NCBI RefSeq assembly: GCF_041296385.1
Contig: NC_091015.1
Location: 91,992,004-92,056,003 of the forward strand
Direction of reading: 5' to 3'
DNA length: 64,000 bases
Origin: Aphelocoma coerulescens
Lineage: Eukaryota; Chordata; Aves; Passeriformes; Corvidae
The notes below the pieces were generated by a model. The model ran no database searches. It saw only the letters and a program-made list of their open reading frames with translations, and had not been told where the DNA came from. Each line of letters starts with the position of its first letter. Position 1 is the stretch's first letter. A program made the translations under genes and the position numbers. This document shows, one piece after another, positions 1 through 11,000 of this stretch.

Positions 1-209
1 AGTTTTTCCAGTGCTTTGACTACTTTAGAACACAAAACTTTTATCTTCTAAATACTACTGGGATAGGATTTCTTAGCAAAAACTGGTCGTCTGTCAGAGA
101 ATTACTCTGCTTCCCCACTGAAAACAGCTTTTCAAACTCAGTGTCCAGATACTGAAATATCTTTCATTAATCAATGAAGTTTATTTGTGAAGAGTCTGAC
201 TTCTATTAC

Positions 210-250
210 AAAAAAAAAAAAACAAAAAAAACCAAAACAAAACAAAAAAA
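210..250 (+). repeat. A/C-rich low-complexity tract
   Basis: Runs of A broken by single or double C; complement of the G/T-type tracts elsewhere. Confidence 0.85.
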
Positions 251-2218
251 GAGCAGATTTTGTAGATGAGTTGCTCAAAAATAAATCTATTTGAACAATA
301 TAATGTATGAATAACCAAGTTTACTGCAACCTTGAGAATGTTGCAGTAAATCTTACGTTGCAGAGATACCTTAGGAGTATAAAGCATAGCAGGTACTACA
401 AAGAGCAGTTTTCCACATACTCTGCCATGTGTTTGCAACAGGACAGGAAAGAAGGTTTACATTCTGGATGAGGATTTGTTTAGCTGTTGGTAATGCTGCA
501 GTCTTTTCAGAGGCTGTGGCAGCAACACAGGTAAATCCCTACTGTGTATTATCCTGTGCACCTGATGCTTCTGGACTGAGTAAGCTGGCCCAGAATTGGA
601 AAACCCTAAAAGCCAAAAAGTAGATGGAAAATGAAGATGAATAAAAAGTCTTGAAAAACCATTTAACAGTTAGTATTCTAACCTCTCTCCTTTTTCCTAT
701 AAACAAGTCATAAGTTTGTCATTCATCAGACCACCACACCTCACTAGCAGATGAGCGCTAGAATGGGTTGTCAGGCAGAAACTTTATACTGGCCACAATT
801 GGCTGCTTGATAATCTACCCAGACAAAAGCTAAAATAAGGATTTCTCATCAGGTAGGGTATGGCCAATGACGATGTGTTTAAAACCAGATTCCAAAAGTG
901 AATGAAAGAGCTTTTCTGTCATAAAGGAAACAAGATGAAATCTTAAGACGGATTACTCATTACGGCACTCAGAGAACAAATCACTACTAGAGATGATGGC
1001 AATGGAGATCTGCAGTGCTGCTTTGATTCTGCATTAGGACTGTAGCTTTCGCTGCTGCTTTAAAACCTGAGATGGACCATCCTTGGACCCTCTGAACATA
1101 TCTCACACAATTTGGTTTGTGGATGTAGAAGACTGCAATTACCTACCTTCATCTATATGTGTGACCTTTGAGAGTAGGATCAGGTAGGCTGACAAATTTT
1201 CCTAATAGTGCTAGAATTTTGGAATGGAACAATGGAACAAAATCAGGAGAAAGAGGTGAAATAGGACACATTTGAGGGATCCAGATGTATAGTCTGGCAT
1301 CTGTTATTGTATAAGACCACTTGAACATAGGTAGCATCTTCCTAGTCAGAACTTACAAATGACATTAAAGCAGTCTTGCAGAAGAAAGAAGAAAGGTCCT
1401 GCCCAAAGACTGAAGTGTGCATCCCAAGACTAAAGAATGTTAAGCAATTTCCATGCCCTCTTCTGCCCTTTTTAAGAGCGTTGATAGAGGCATCAGACCA
1501 CTGCAGAGTGATACCTTGAGTGAAGCCTTATGGAAGGTTCTTTGGGCTGACAGAAAAAAAAGTAGCCCTCAACAGACTGGCAAGTCTTGCAGTCTCTGAA
1601 AAAGCTGAGTATCACTGAGATTGTGAAATAGACCTGTACCCTTGGAGTGTCTCTAGAAAGCCCTAATAAGGATGATCAAGTTTTCTGCCTAAAGCTACCA
1701 ACACACACCAATATTTAAAAGCCATAGTGGCCTGGAGGGAGGTTTTCCACACAACTTGAGCATACATTTGGAAAATTCTCCCTGCAATCAAGAGAAATGG
1801 TCTCCTCATGGACCTCAGTGTACTGTATATGACTATGTTAGTATTCATTAGATGTGACCTTGTATGAGATTTTACGGGCAAAGAGATCCAGAGAGGAAAA
1901 CAAGCTGAAAACTGGTGCTGGCATTTAGTGCTAAAGTTCATCCAGACCTACGATGGGCATGCAGACTTACTCAAATCTCTGGGAGCAATCTGCAAGAATC
2001 AACACACTGATTCATAATTAGCAGCTGGCCCCAAAGTTTCACTTGTCTAGCCATTTTGTAATTCCTTGTCCCTGAAAAATTTTATGCAGAATAAATAAGT
2101 CAACACAGTTATTTGCCCCTCTCAATTCTACTCCACAGAACAGAAATCTTATCTTGAAGTCTTTCATTTAATCTTGTTTTGGTTTAAAGTTCCAATTTAA
2201 ATTTTCAATTGGAATTCT

Positions 2219-2309
2219 AAAAAACCAAAAAAAAAGCCCCAACAAACAACAACAACAAAAAGCCCTACACAAAACCAACCAAACAACCCCCCCAAAAAAA
2301 CCCCCCAAA
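2219..2309 (+). repeat. A/C-rich low-complexity tract
   Basis: Contains aacaaacaacaacaac, aaccaaccaaacaa and two runs of C6-C7 separated by A; the complementary strand is G/T-rich. Confidence 0.85.
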
Positions 2310-4288
2310 TTTCCTGGAATTTAGGGCATTAAATGCTTGAATGAACAGGCAAACAACAGTTAGACTGTCCTCTAGTTTCCTGTAACCTAACTGGATACCC
2401 TCAGTAATTTTCTGTATGAAGCTCTAAAGATACAGTTTTGTATCAGTAGAAAATTATCTTCCTAGTAACATTAAATGGGAAAGAAAACATTTTTTCTAGC
2501 TGTATTAATGTTCTCATGTTTTTTTTCACACATTCCTGCTTCTAAAAAGGGTATACCAGAATCCATGTATTGAATCCAAATAAGCAAGGCTACTTTTCTT
2601 TGGGATGCCAGGGAAATTAAACCCCTGTGTCTTGGAATAGATATTTATAGGGCTGTAGTAAGAAAGTCCTTGATTTTTATTCACATTTATGAAATAGGTT
2701 GATGCTAGAGAGTATAATTACTGATAAGCAAATTTGCTCTCAGTTTATTAGCTTAAATACAGTTTTGTTATCACATTGACACAAATAATGGATAAATGGA
2801 AAAAATAAGGGGAAAATACCATTGTATTTCATTCTTGCATATGAAGTATGTCACATTGCAGGGTGAACAATGACGTGTCTTTATGTCTGTCTTAAGCAAC
2901 AGACAGGGAGAAACACAATAAGAAACTAAACCACATTTTGTCTCTGAAAACATGAGTGGAGAACGTTACTGCACGCTTGGCCCTTTGAAAAAACCTGAAG
3001 ACCTCATGGTACATTTAAGACAGGTCTGAGATTAGTCACATCCTAGAAAAAACTGCATGCTAATGTTTTCATTGCAATCTGTTCATCCAGAAGTTCTCTC
3101 CTTCACACAGAGCAAATGCTTAGCTTTTTAGGAAGTGCTATATACTGCATTTTTAATTAAGCATTTAATTACTGTGTCCCACCACTACACCTTGTTCCCT
3201 ATAACAAATGATCATGAAATAGGATTTTTGGGGTTTTTTGAAATTAGTGCTTGCAGACTGCCTGCAGCTTTATAGAGATTTATTAGGAATATGGGATAAT
3301 ACTGGTTTACTTGAAATTAATTACTCTAAATCCTTGACACATGAAGTAGTGTAGAAGTAGATTAGAAAAAGAAATTTTGTATACATGATGACAGTGCTTG
3401 CCAAAAACCCTTAGGATCAACAGCAAACTGTTAAAGTTACCAGTGCGTTACCAGTGTGTTGAAAAAGTAACTGGTGCACTAGTAACATTGCAGAAGACTG
3501 TATTTTGGAAGTGTTTATTACGACATTATTATTACTATGCTACTTAACAGTCCAAAAAGTAAAATCAATTGATAATGTAGCTGGTTTGAATGACCTTTTG
3601 TTATGTGCGAAGTTTGCTCTGCGCATGTTGTCTTAAATCATGCCGGCCTGTTTTTGTTTTATAAAAGTTGTTACCATATAGTCTAAACCTGGAAAATGAA
3701 AACTACTCCTGTCAAATACATTATTGGACAGTCAGCTGCAGATTAGTCCTTCTTTCCAGTTTAGAGCATATATGGTAAGTAGCTCAGCATGAAAGTAGCT
3801 TTTAAAAGTTCACTGATATTCTCATCAGTTTCTTCCCTGGGTTTTGTTAGGAGCCTTTCAAATGAGCAACTTGAGTTTGTTGGCCATTTATGAAAATTTC
3901 AAGGCTTGTACTTGAAGCTGTGGTGTTTGTTACTCACTGCTGCAGTAAGAACAGTCCAGCTCAAAAGAGAGCAGGTACTTGCATCTGTGAGCCCCTTGCT
4001 CACCTGGCAGTCACCATACAGAGCACCTAGAGGAGAACAGTTTCCATTTCCTTTATGTGTAAAGCCATTGCTCTGTGAGGTGCAGAACCTCCCAAAGCCA
4101 GTGAGGTTTGGGTCTGGCAGTGCTCTCTTCAGAAGCCAGAACACTGTCAGTGCTGGTAGCTTCTTCCACACTACTAAAAACTGGGAGCAAAGCTCCAGGA
4201 GGAGCTTCTCTTCTTGTCTCTGTCTAGGAAAATACATATTCTCCCCCCAGATACAAAGCATTTAAGATGAGGGGCAGACTCCAAAAGT

Positions 4289-4311
4289 AAAAAAAAAAAA
4301 AAAAAAAAAAA
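4289..4311 (+). repeat. poly(A) run
   Basis: Twenty-three consecutive A. No retrocopy body is recognisable immediately upstream, so it is listed as a homopolymer only. Confidence 0.95.
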
Positions 4312-5840
4312 GGAGAAGAAAAATTTCAAGTGGGTGTACTTAGGAAGAAGTACACATTTTCTGGCATTTTGAACCTTGTTTATTTTTTGCTCCGCCTAGT
4401 TATGTTGTCCTCAATTTCTGACCAAATCCGTTATTGAATATCCTAGCGCAAATAAATCAAATTTCATACCAGGAACATGGTGCTTTTGCCTACTTGTTTT
4501 TTTGTAGGATGCTCCTGAAAAACCACATTGCTATTCAATGTATAACAATGCTGCTCTTGGCATTCACAACACCTCTTTGAATTGAGTCACAAAATTCATT
4601 ATTCACATTTTAAAGCTTCTTCTGGCTAAGAAAATCAGTAGCTGAGAGGTGTGTGTGTGTTTAGGCAAAGCACTGGTCAGACTGATTCAAACTGTGCTGT
4701 CAACTCCGAGGATCCAGAGCAGTTTCTGAGGTTTCAAGTAAATCCCCTGCATAACCAGAAAAAAAAAAAAAAATAGTATCTGAATCCAACAGTGCATCTT
4801 CCGACAGAGCGCTGAGCTCTCACTCACTGCGGGGTACAGTTATGAGAGGATTTTAATGTTACTAGGCTCACAGATGATCTCTTGAGCCTAAGATCCCCGA
4901 TCAAAAAAAAGGGGGAACCGCCTGTGTGTGAAGGCGAGCTCCATCCTCTGCGGCTTCAGAAGCGGCTCAGACACGGAACCGAAATTTCTCATAGGCAGCA
5001 TCTCCCGAGGATTTTCTCTCGCTCCCTCTTCCCAGCCCCCCCTCAATTACCGGTCTTAGAGGGAACTCAGCGCTGCCTTGCCCGCGGCCAGCGGGTCGGT
5101 GCAGGGAGCTCCCTCCCTGCATCTCGATGCAGATCCTCCGCTGGATGTGGCCCAGGGAAGCGCCCGGCCCCGGCAGCTCCTCCCGTACCCCCCGCCCCCT
5201 TCGTGCCGCGTAACTAAGTACGAGGCGGCCGCTTTCCGTGCTTCCAGAACGGCTTGGCGTGCACCGGCCCGGGATTCCCCTGTCTCCGCCCCTTCACCGA
5301 GGTCGGGGTCGCAGGGGGCAGCGAACTCCTGGTGCGGTGCCTCTCCTCCTAGGGACACAGATTGCTGGAAACCGAGGAAAGTTACTCGGTTAAAGGCCCT
5401 TCCGTGGCTTCGGCCGCTCTTCTCTAATGTATGCAGAATAAAGGGGCGCGGGTGTATGGATGTGTGTATATGTACGTATGTAAGTATTTGAGCCGGGGCT
5501 AAACCCTGCCTGCTTTAGGGGTCGGCACGTGAGCGCGGTCCGGAGCCGGAGCCCGGGAGCGCTGTGCCCCACGGCCAGGTGCTGGCTTCAGCCGTCGGGA
5601 GGAGTTTCGACGCCTCTCGGCCCGAGCCGGCGGCTGTTTTTTCCCTGAAAGGCCGGCAATGCTTTAGCAGATTAACAACTCCCGTAATCCCGCAGGCTCC
5701 GGGTGCCGGCCTGGTTTGAGGTCAGAGAGTGGGCTGCGTGCGGCCGGGGGGCTGCTCCGGCCGGCGGCCCCCGCTCCGCCCCGCGCAGGGCCGGGGGAGC
5801 CGGGCGCCCGCCGCCGCTGACGCCTCTGCCTTTCCTTCCC

Positions 5841-5847
5841 GCAGCAG
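5841..5847 (+). other. CTNND2: NAGNAG tandem acceptor of exon A
   Basis: The pyrimidine tract ctctgcctttccttccc is followed by gcagcag. Splicing after the first AG adds a CAG codon (Gln); splicing after the second removes it and keeps the frame. Both products fit the family, in which a Gln-Gly pair lies at this place as I recall it. Confidence 0.7.
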
Positions 5848-6412
5848 GGCCCGGGGGGCCGCGGCGCCCACCCGGGCGGCCCGGAGCCGCCGCCGCCGCC
5901 CGCCGCCCCGCAGCCGCGGGAGCCCTTCGCGCCCAGCCATGGCAGCGCCTTCCACCTGCCCGAGCCCCAGCACGCCGCCGCGCTCTACTACGCCAGCTCC
6001 ACGCTGCCGGCGCAGCGGGTGAGCTCCCCGCTGCCCGCCCAGCCCGGCGGCTCCCCCACCAAGCTGCCGCGGGCCGGCTCCGCCGCCGAGGGCGCCGCCT
6101 ACGCCACCGCGCAGCGCCTCTCCTCCCCGAAGCAGTCCCCCAGCCGCCTGGCCAAGTCCTACAGCACCAGCTCGCCCATCAACATCGTCGTCTCCTCGGC
6201 GGGACTGTCGCCGTCCCCCATCCGAGTGACCTCCCCGCCCACCGTCCAGTCTAACATTTCCTCCTCTCCTATCCACCAGTTAAGCTCCACCATCGGCACT
6301 TACGCCACCCTGTCGCCTACCAAGCGGCTGGTTCACGCTGCCGATCAGTACAGCAAGCACTCCCAGGAGCTGTACGCCACCGCCACCCTGCAGAGACCCG
6401 GCTCCCTCGCAG
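5845..6412 (+). CDS. CTNND2: CTNND2 internal coding exon A (Ser/Pro-rich linker)
   Basis: This exon encodes about 189 residues of catenin delta-2, a neuron-enriched p120-family catenin that binds the juxtamembrane tail of classical cadherins and works at adherens junctions and synapses. The frame begins with QGPGG, runs through a proline run and [15 protein letters not shown], then [31 protein letters not shown] and [12 protein letters not shown], and ends [10 protein letters not shown] recognise these blocks from the vertebrate protein. The region is low complexity, rich in Ser-Pro and Thr-Pro sites and Tyr, with no folded domain; it lies between the coiled coil and the ARM repeats. The acceptor follows a pyrimidine tract ending gcagcag (exon starts 5845, or 5848 if the second AG is used) and enters in phase 0. 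The donor at 6413 is gtaaaa, leaving phase 1. No in-frame methionine occurs. The SPSP at 6208-6219 appears to carry an extra Ser-Pro relative to mammals, from memory. Exon identity is very secure; the exact start is less so. Confidence 0.96.
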
Positions 6413-7452
6413 GTAAAAGAGCGGCCGGCAGCGCCTCGGGTCCGCGGCTGCGGCGGGGGACGGGGGTGCGCGGAGGGGAGGCGGCGAGGGGCGAGGGACG
6501 GCGAGAGGCGGGGTGACAGGCCCGCCGGCTGAGGACGGGAGGGAGGGAGCGGGGTGCGTTTGGCAGAAGAACGGTATTCGGGAGAATTGCGGGTGGGTTT
6601 CGTGCCGGGTCGTGCCCGGAGAGGCTGCCTGCCGCTGCTTGAGCAAAGTACCTGAGTTCTCCCGGCTCGTCCCGCCTTCCCGGCGCCGGGCAGGTGTGCG
6701 TGCTGCCGGGGGGGGGGGGTGCGGGGCTCGCCGCGCTCCCCGCTGTGACCCGCGGTGCGGGTGGGGTGTTTGTTACTATGGCGAATCCCTTCTCTGCCGC
6801 GATCAGAACCTCTGAGCCTTTTGCAGGGAATCGCTCTTCCCCAGCTTTACAGGCGGCTCTGGCGTACTTGACAAGTTTGGGGTTACTTAGCGGGAACTCC
6901 CGGTGTACCGAGTCGTGGTGGCGGTGATTTGGCTCCGAGTGCTCTTTAGGGAACAGGCTGTTACAGCTGATTTAATGTCTCTGTAAACGCAGACTTTGAG
7001 CAGATCCTACAAGTGAGATGCTGGTGCGCTGTTCTCTAAACCATCTCTCTGCTAAACTGAGCATCCTTCAGGGGTGGGTTTTTTGTGTTCTCAAAATTTC
7101 CAGTTTCATTGCTATAGTAACAGCTGCTATGCTCATATGTTCTCTTGTGTGACATAAATAGATTTGAAGATAAATAGGATACATAAAGAAGTTTGCCTGA
7201 GTCTATCAGTCAGGTACACAAGTTTTTTACTGGAGTGAAGACCTCACCGCCCTTCCTCCTCTCACCCACCTGCCCTCCCCCATTCCAGCTGTTGTCAGCA
7301 TCCTATATAATTCCAGTGTGTCTAAACACACAGATGGAATTAATTAATAATAATAATACAGTTTTGATCTATCTCCTTGTAAGAACTATCTGCTGAAGTT
7401 TTTTTCCTATTTAAAGGGCAGGGATTTTAAAACTTTATATCTTCACATACAT

Positions 7453-7500
7453 CTATCTACATACATATATATATATCTATATCTGTATATATATATATAA
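7453..7500 (+). repeat. AT-rich microsatellite
   Basis: Imperfect TA repeats (atatatatat, gtatatatatatata) over about 48 bases. Confidence 0.9.
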
Positions 7501-8010
7501 CACCACATTTTTATTTCAGAACGAGTAAAGTGACAGTATCATTAAGTTAAGGTAAAATTCAAGATCTCAGGATGCTTATATCAAGCCTGTTGTCAAATAG
7601 TGAGTCTCAGAATACTAAGTGATTTATTTAGTAATTATATTAATACAACTTCTCCCTGCTGTAGTCCAACACACTGTCAGCCACAAGTATTAAATACTGC
7701 CTTTGTACAGTGGAAATTTAGAATTGCCACAGACTTTGTATTTTAGGGAGTTTTCTGACTTCATCCTATAGGAAGAGTTGTTTGAGTCTAAAAAGGCATG
7801 GATGGAACTGTCAGCATCAAAGGAACAGAGAAAAAAATGGATTTAAAACTTCTATACCTGTGGCTATGAGCTATTAGTATTTCCCAGATTTTTCTTACCT
7901 CTAGGTAAGAATCCTAGGTTCTAGGATAGAAGTCTTTGCTTTGGGAAGTTTCTAAGAGGCACAGTAGTTTTTCCTGTTTATGTACTGTTAGCACTGGAAT
8001 TTGTGTTGTA

Positions 8011-8050
8011 TTGGGGGTTTGTTTTTGTTTTGTTTTTTTTTTTTTTTTTA
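8011..8050 (+). repeat. T-rich tract
   Basis: gggggtttgtttttgttttg followed by about 17 T. Confidence 0.85.
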
Positions 8051-11000
8051 AGAAGGCATCCTTTATAGCATTGCAGCATCAAATGTGTGATGATAACTTA
8101 GTCCAAAACTTTTTTTTTAGTGGGGTTTAAGGTCCAGCATAATGACTCTGAAGTGCTAGAGAAGCTGTTCGTGCTGGGCTAGATCCAAGTTGAAATGTGG
8201 ATTTAGGCTTTTTTGGCCTTCTTGGCCAATAGTGCTTCTATAGACATTCCTAATAGGATTTTCTACTTTGTTTTGATTGAAAGTTAAGGAACTGACATTC
8301 ATTTTCTTGGATTGCTTTTAAATAAAAGCTTTTGATAAGTCTTCTGCATCTTGCATAACCTGCATCTTTTTAAAGCCTACTGCAGGGAGTTGCCTGATCT
8401 TCTGATTTATGGATTTGGTGAAAGGAAAAGCCTATGGATGATACATGCATTTAGGAAGTAGTTGGTGTATTTTTTATGAATTTTACTATGGGAGGGAAAT
8501 AGTGATTGACCATTTGAGTTTGCTGTTGAGTTTGTAAAAACTGATAAAGCAACACTAACTTTGCCAAGTGTTGGGCTAATCAGAACAGATGTAACCATCT
8601 ACTGGGTCACTAGTCTCTTAGGGATTTGGTTTTAAGATATGTAAAACCCCTCGTTGTTCTATTTTATAACAAATGGAAAATCATGTAACTTGAATTAGGG
8701 GGCAGATATGCAGAGAGAGTATTGTTACTTGAAAGACTCAGTGTAAGCAACAGTGTGTTAGTAAATACCTTTTCTCTTTTTTTCCCCACAGTGGTGACAT
8801 GCCTTTCAAGTAGTCCTTGAAAGCAGCTCTATCACAAGATCCACTCTTTTGCAAAGGTTTCCTATTGTGTGCTCCTTCCCCTTATTTTCCACTGCCATTC
8901 TTATGCATGTTCCTCATGGCCTCCCTGCCATCCCGGAGTTACACATTTGCTGGCAGTGTTAAGTGCCTGACTAATCTTCTGGACTTTCACTGGATTCACT
9001 GGAGTCAATAGACTACTCAGAGGCTTAAAATTAGCATATTCTTTAGAGTTAGCCAGGATCAGATGTTACAGATACTACTGAGGCAATCTTAATTTCTTCT
9101 TTTTTTCTGTAAGTATTTTTGCTCAGAACAGGTTTGGAATTTGAGCTGTAAGTGTATTATATTTTTGCAGGAGTTTTTCAGTCATTAGAAAAAATGATAG
9201 AAAAATGTGTTAGAAATCGAACCCACTGAGAAGGAAAGTAAGCAATTGTATTTTGAAAAGCTAATGGTCAACCAATAGTGTTTTTGCTTCTTGTTTAAAA
9301 CATCCAAAGATGAGTTGAAGTTTTTTTGGGATTTTTGAGAGTGAGAGAGGAGGAGGAGGAATGGAGAATAGTTGTCACATTGCACTGATTGATGGCTTGC
9401 CTGCTGTGATTAATGTGAAGTTGCATTGATATGTATGTGTCATCACAGGGATGATGTTAAACTCAGTAATCTTTTTTATATCTGGCAATAAAAAAATAAG
9501 TATTTGTAGTAATTACTAGAAACAAAAATAATGCATTTGTTTTAATTATTTTTGCATGATACTAGAAATTTGTCCTGGAGCTATCTAGTTCATGAATACT
9601 ACTGGGTTTCAGTGTGCTAAACAAGCCAAACTGTATCAATGCCAGACTTAAGATATTTAAAAGAGAAGTCATTCGGGTAAGATACATTTTTTAAAACATT
9701 CAAATAAAAAGTTACATAGATGGCCCAAAACATAATCTGTGTAAAATTTAACTGAGAAGATGGCATTAGTTATATTAATTTCCTACAAATTCGATTATGA
9801 AACAACTTGAAATTATAAAAATGGCAATTCTTAGACTTCATCCTGAATTTCAAATGAGACATGCAACAGCGTGCAGTGACTCAGTTTTAACCGAGTAACC
9901 TTAGAAACGTCTTCAGAAATGGCTTTTAATCTAGTTATATTTGAGCTGCTGCCACTGCCAAGTGTGTGTGTGCATGGGTGTGTGTGTACATGTGTATATA
10001 GTGGCTCTGCTGAGCGTACATTTGCTGTGTTTATTCTTAGTCTAGCTGCTTCATTGCTATCATCTGCAATTACAGTTTTAGAAGTAGTTTTCTGCTCTGC
10101 ACTGCTCCAAAGCATATTCGACCGTCTGTTCAAGCAGCAATCCAAATCCAGAAAGCACAGTTTGTAAATACCTTCTTGCAGCTTCCACACCTGGACTGAG
10201 CTTCGGAGTGCTGCTGGGAGCCAAACTCAACAAAGCAGCCCGTTTTGCTTGGAAGGAGGAGCGTGAAGGACAGCAAGCAGCAGAAACATGTGAAAACAGG
10301 AGGCAGGTCATGGCACAGGTGCCCACTCTTCATGCTCTTCTGAAGCATCTCCTGCTGGGCAGAATCTGACAGACAGTACTAGGGGAAAACTGAGTTTGTT
10401 TGGGAGCAAAGGCAAAGGAGGCAGTTAAAGTGTGTTGTTCAGGTGGTTTGTGCCTCAGGTTATGTGGCTGGGAGCAGCCCCGATGTTACACAGCCACTCC
10501 TCCCTCTTCACCCAGGTTTAGGGAAGACTAGGGATGCATAAGGCAATGGAAAGTAGGTTTATGCATTGCCTTATTACAAAAAAATAAAATTATGATAATC
10601 CTGCTTGAAGACTGCACCATGTTTCATAAGGTGTACTACAAGGTTAAGTTTAAGAAATGAGTTTAGGTGTGAATCACATGCTGTAATGTTAGGTGGAAAG
10701 AATATTCTACAGCTATCTTTCATGTAGTGGTGACATGTTCCACTGAAACAGGAGCTGCAGCGTCCCTCTAGACAGCCCTGATGCTGCCTACCACTGTTGG
10801 AAACCTCAGTGCTCAGCCTGGTGTTTACAATCTTCTTTCAAGTCACTGTAAAATCAAGATGGAAAGGAATTTTTCCTTCCTGAGTAGGACTGTTTGTATG
10901 CACTTGTAGTATTAACATTAAAATAACACCAGTTTATAAAAATGTGGCATGGGTTAATACATAAAATATGCTTTCCACTCTTTAATGAGCAAAGAGTTCT

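Larger units (their letters stand above)
1..5844 (+). other. CTNND2: CTNND2 intron (3' part), upstream of exon A
   Basis: No coding exon is recognisable. The first 4.9 kb is ordinary AT-rich intron with A/C-rich low-complexity tracts near 210-250 and 2219-2309, a short 11-bp tandem repeat near 3436 and a 23-base poly(A) at 4289-4311. From about 4915 the base composition changes sharply to CpG-rich. Short open frames, including those at 3899-4265 on both strands, have no recognisable domain. The upstream exon encoding the region before the Gln-Gly start of exon A is outside the window or was not recognised. Confidence 0.85.
4915..6790. promoter_or_regulatory. CpG island around exon A
   Basis: CpG dinucleotides and GC content rise abruptly near 4915 and fall again near 6790, against AT-rich intron on both sides. 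The block covers 0.9 kb upstream of the exon, the exon and about 380 bp downstream. It includes a CACGTG E-box at 5526-5531 and many GC-box-like runs. Much of the signal could come from the GC-rich coding sequence itself, but the upstream 900 bp is non-coding and just as CpG-dense. Whether it is a promoter is unknown; no clear TATA box or start motif decides it. Confidence 0.6.

Noticed and set aside
4289..4311. Poly(A) run as the tail of a processed pseudogene
   Set aside because: No recognisable gene-derived sequence upstream and no flanking target duplication could be seen.
5703..6276. Long open frames on both strands over exon A in frames other than the CTNND2 frame
   Set aside because: They are shadows in CpG- and GC-rich coding sequence where stop codons are rare; their translations are Arg/Ala/Gly-rich with no family resemblance.
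5382..9902. 14-bp match gttactcggttaaa near 5382, with its reverse complement near 9889
   Set aside because: Exact matches of this length are expected several times by chance in 64 kb when both strands are counted, and the flanks do not match.
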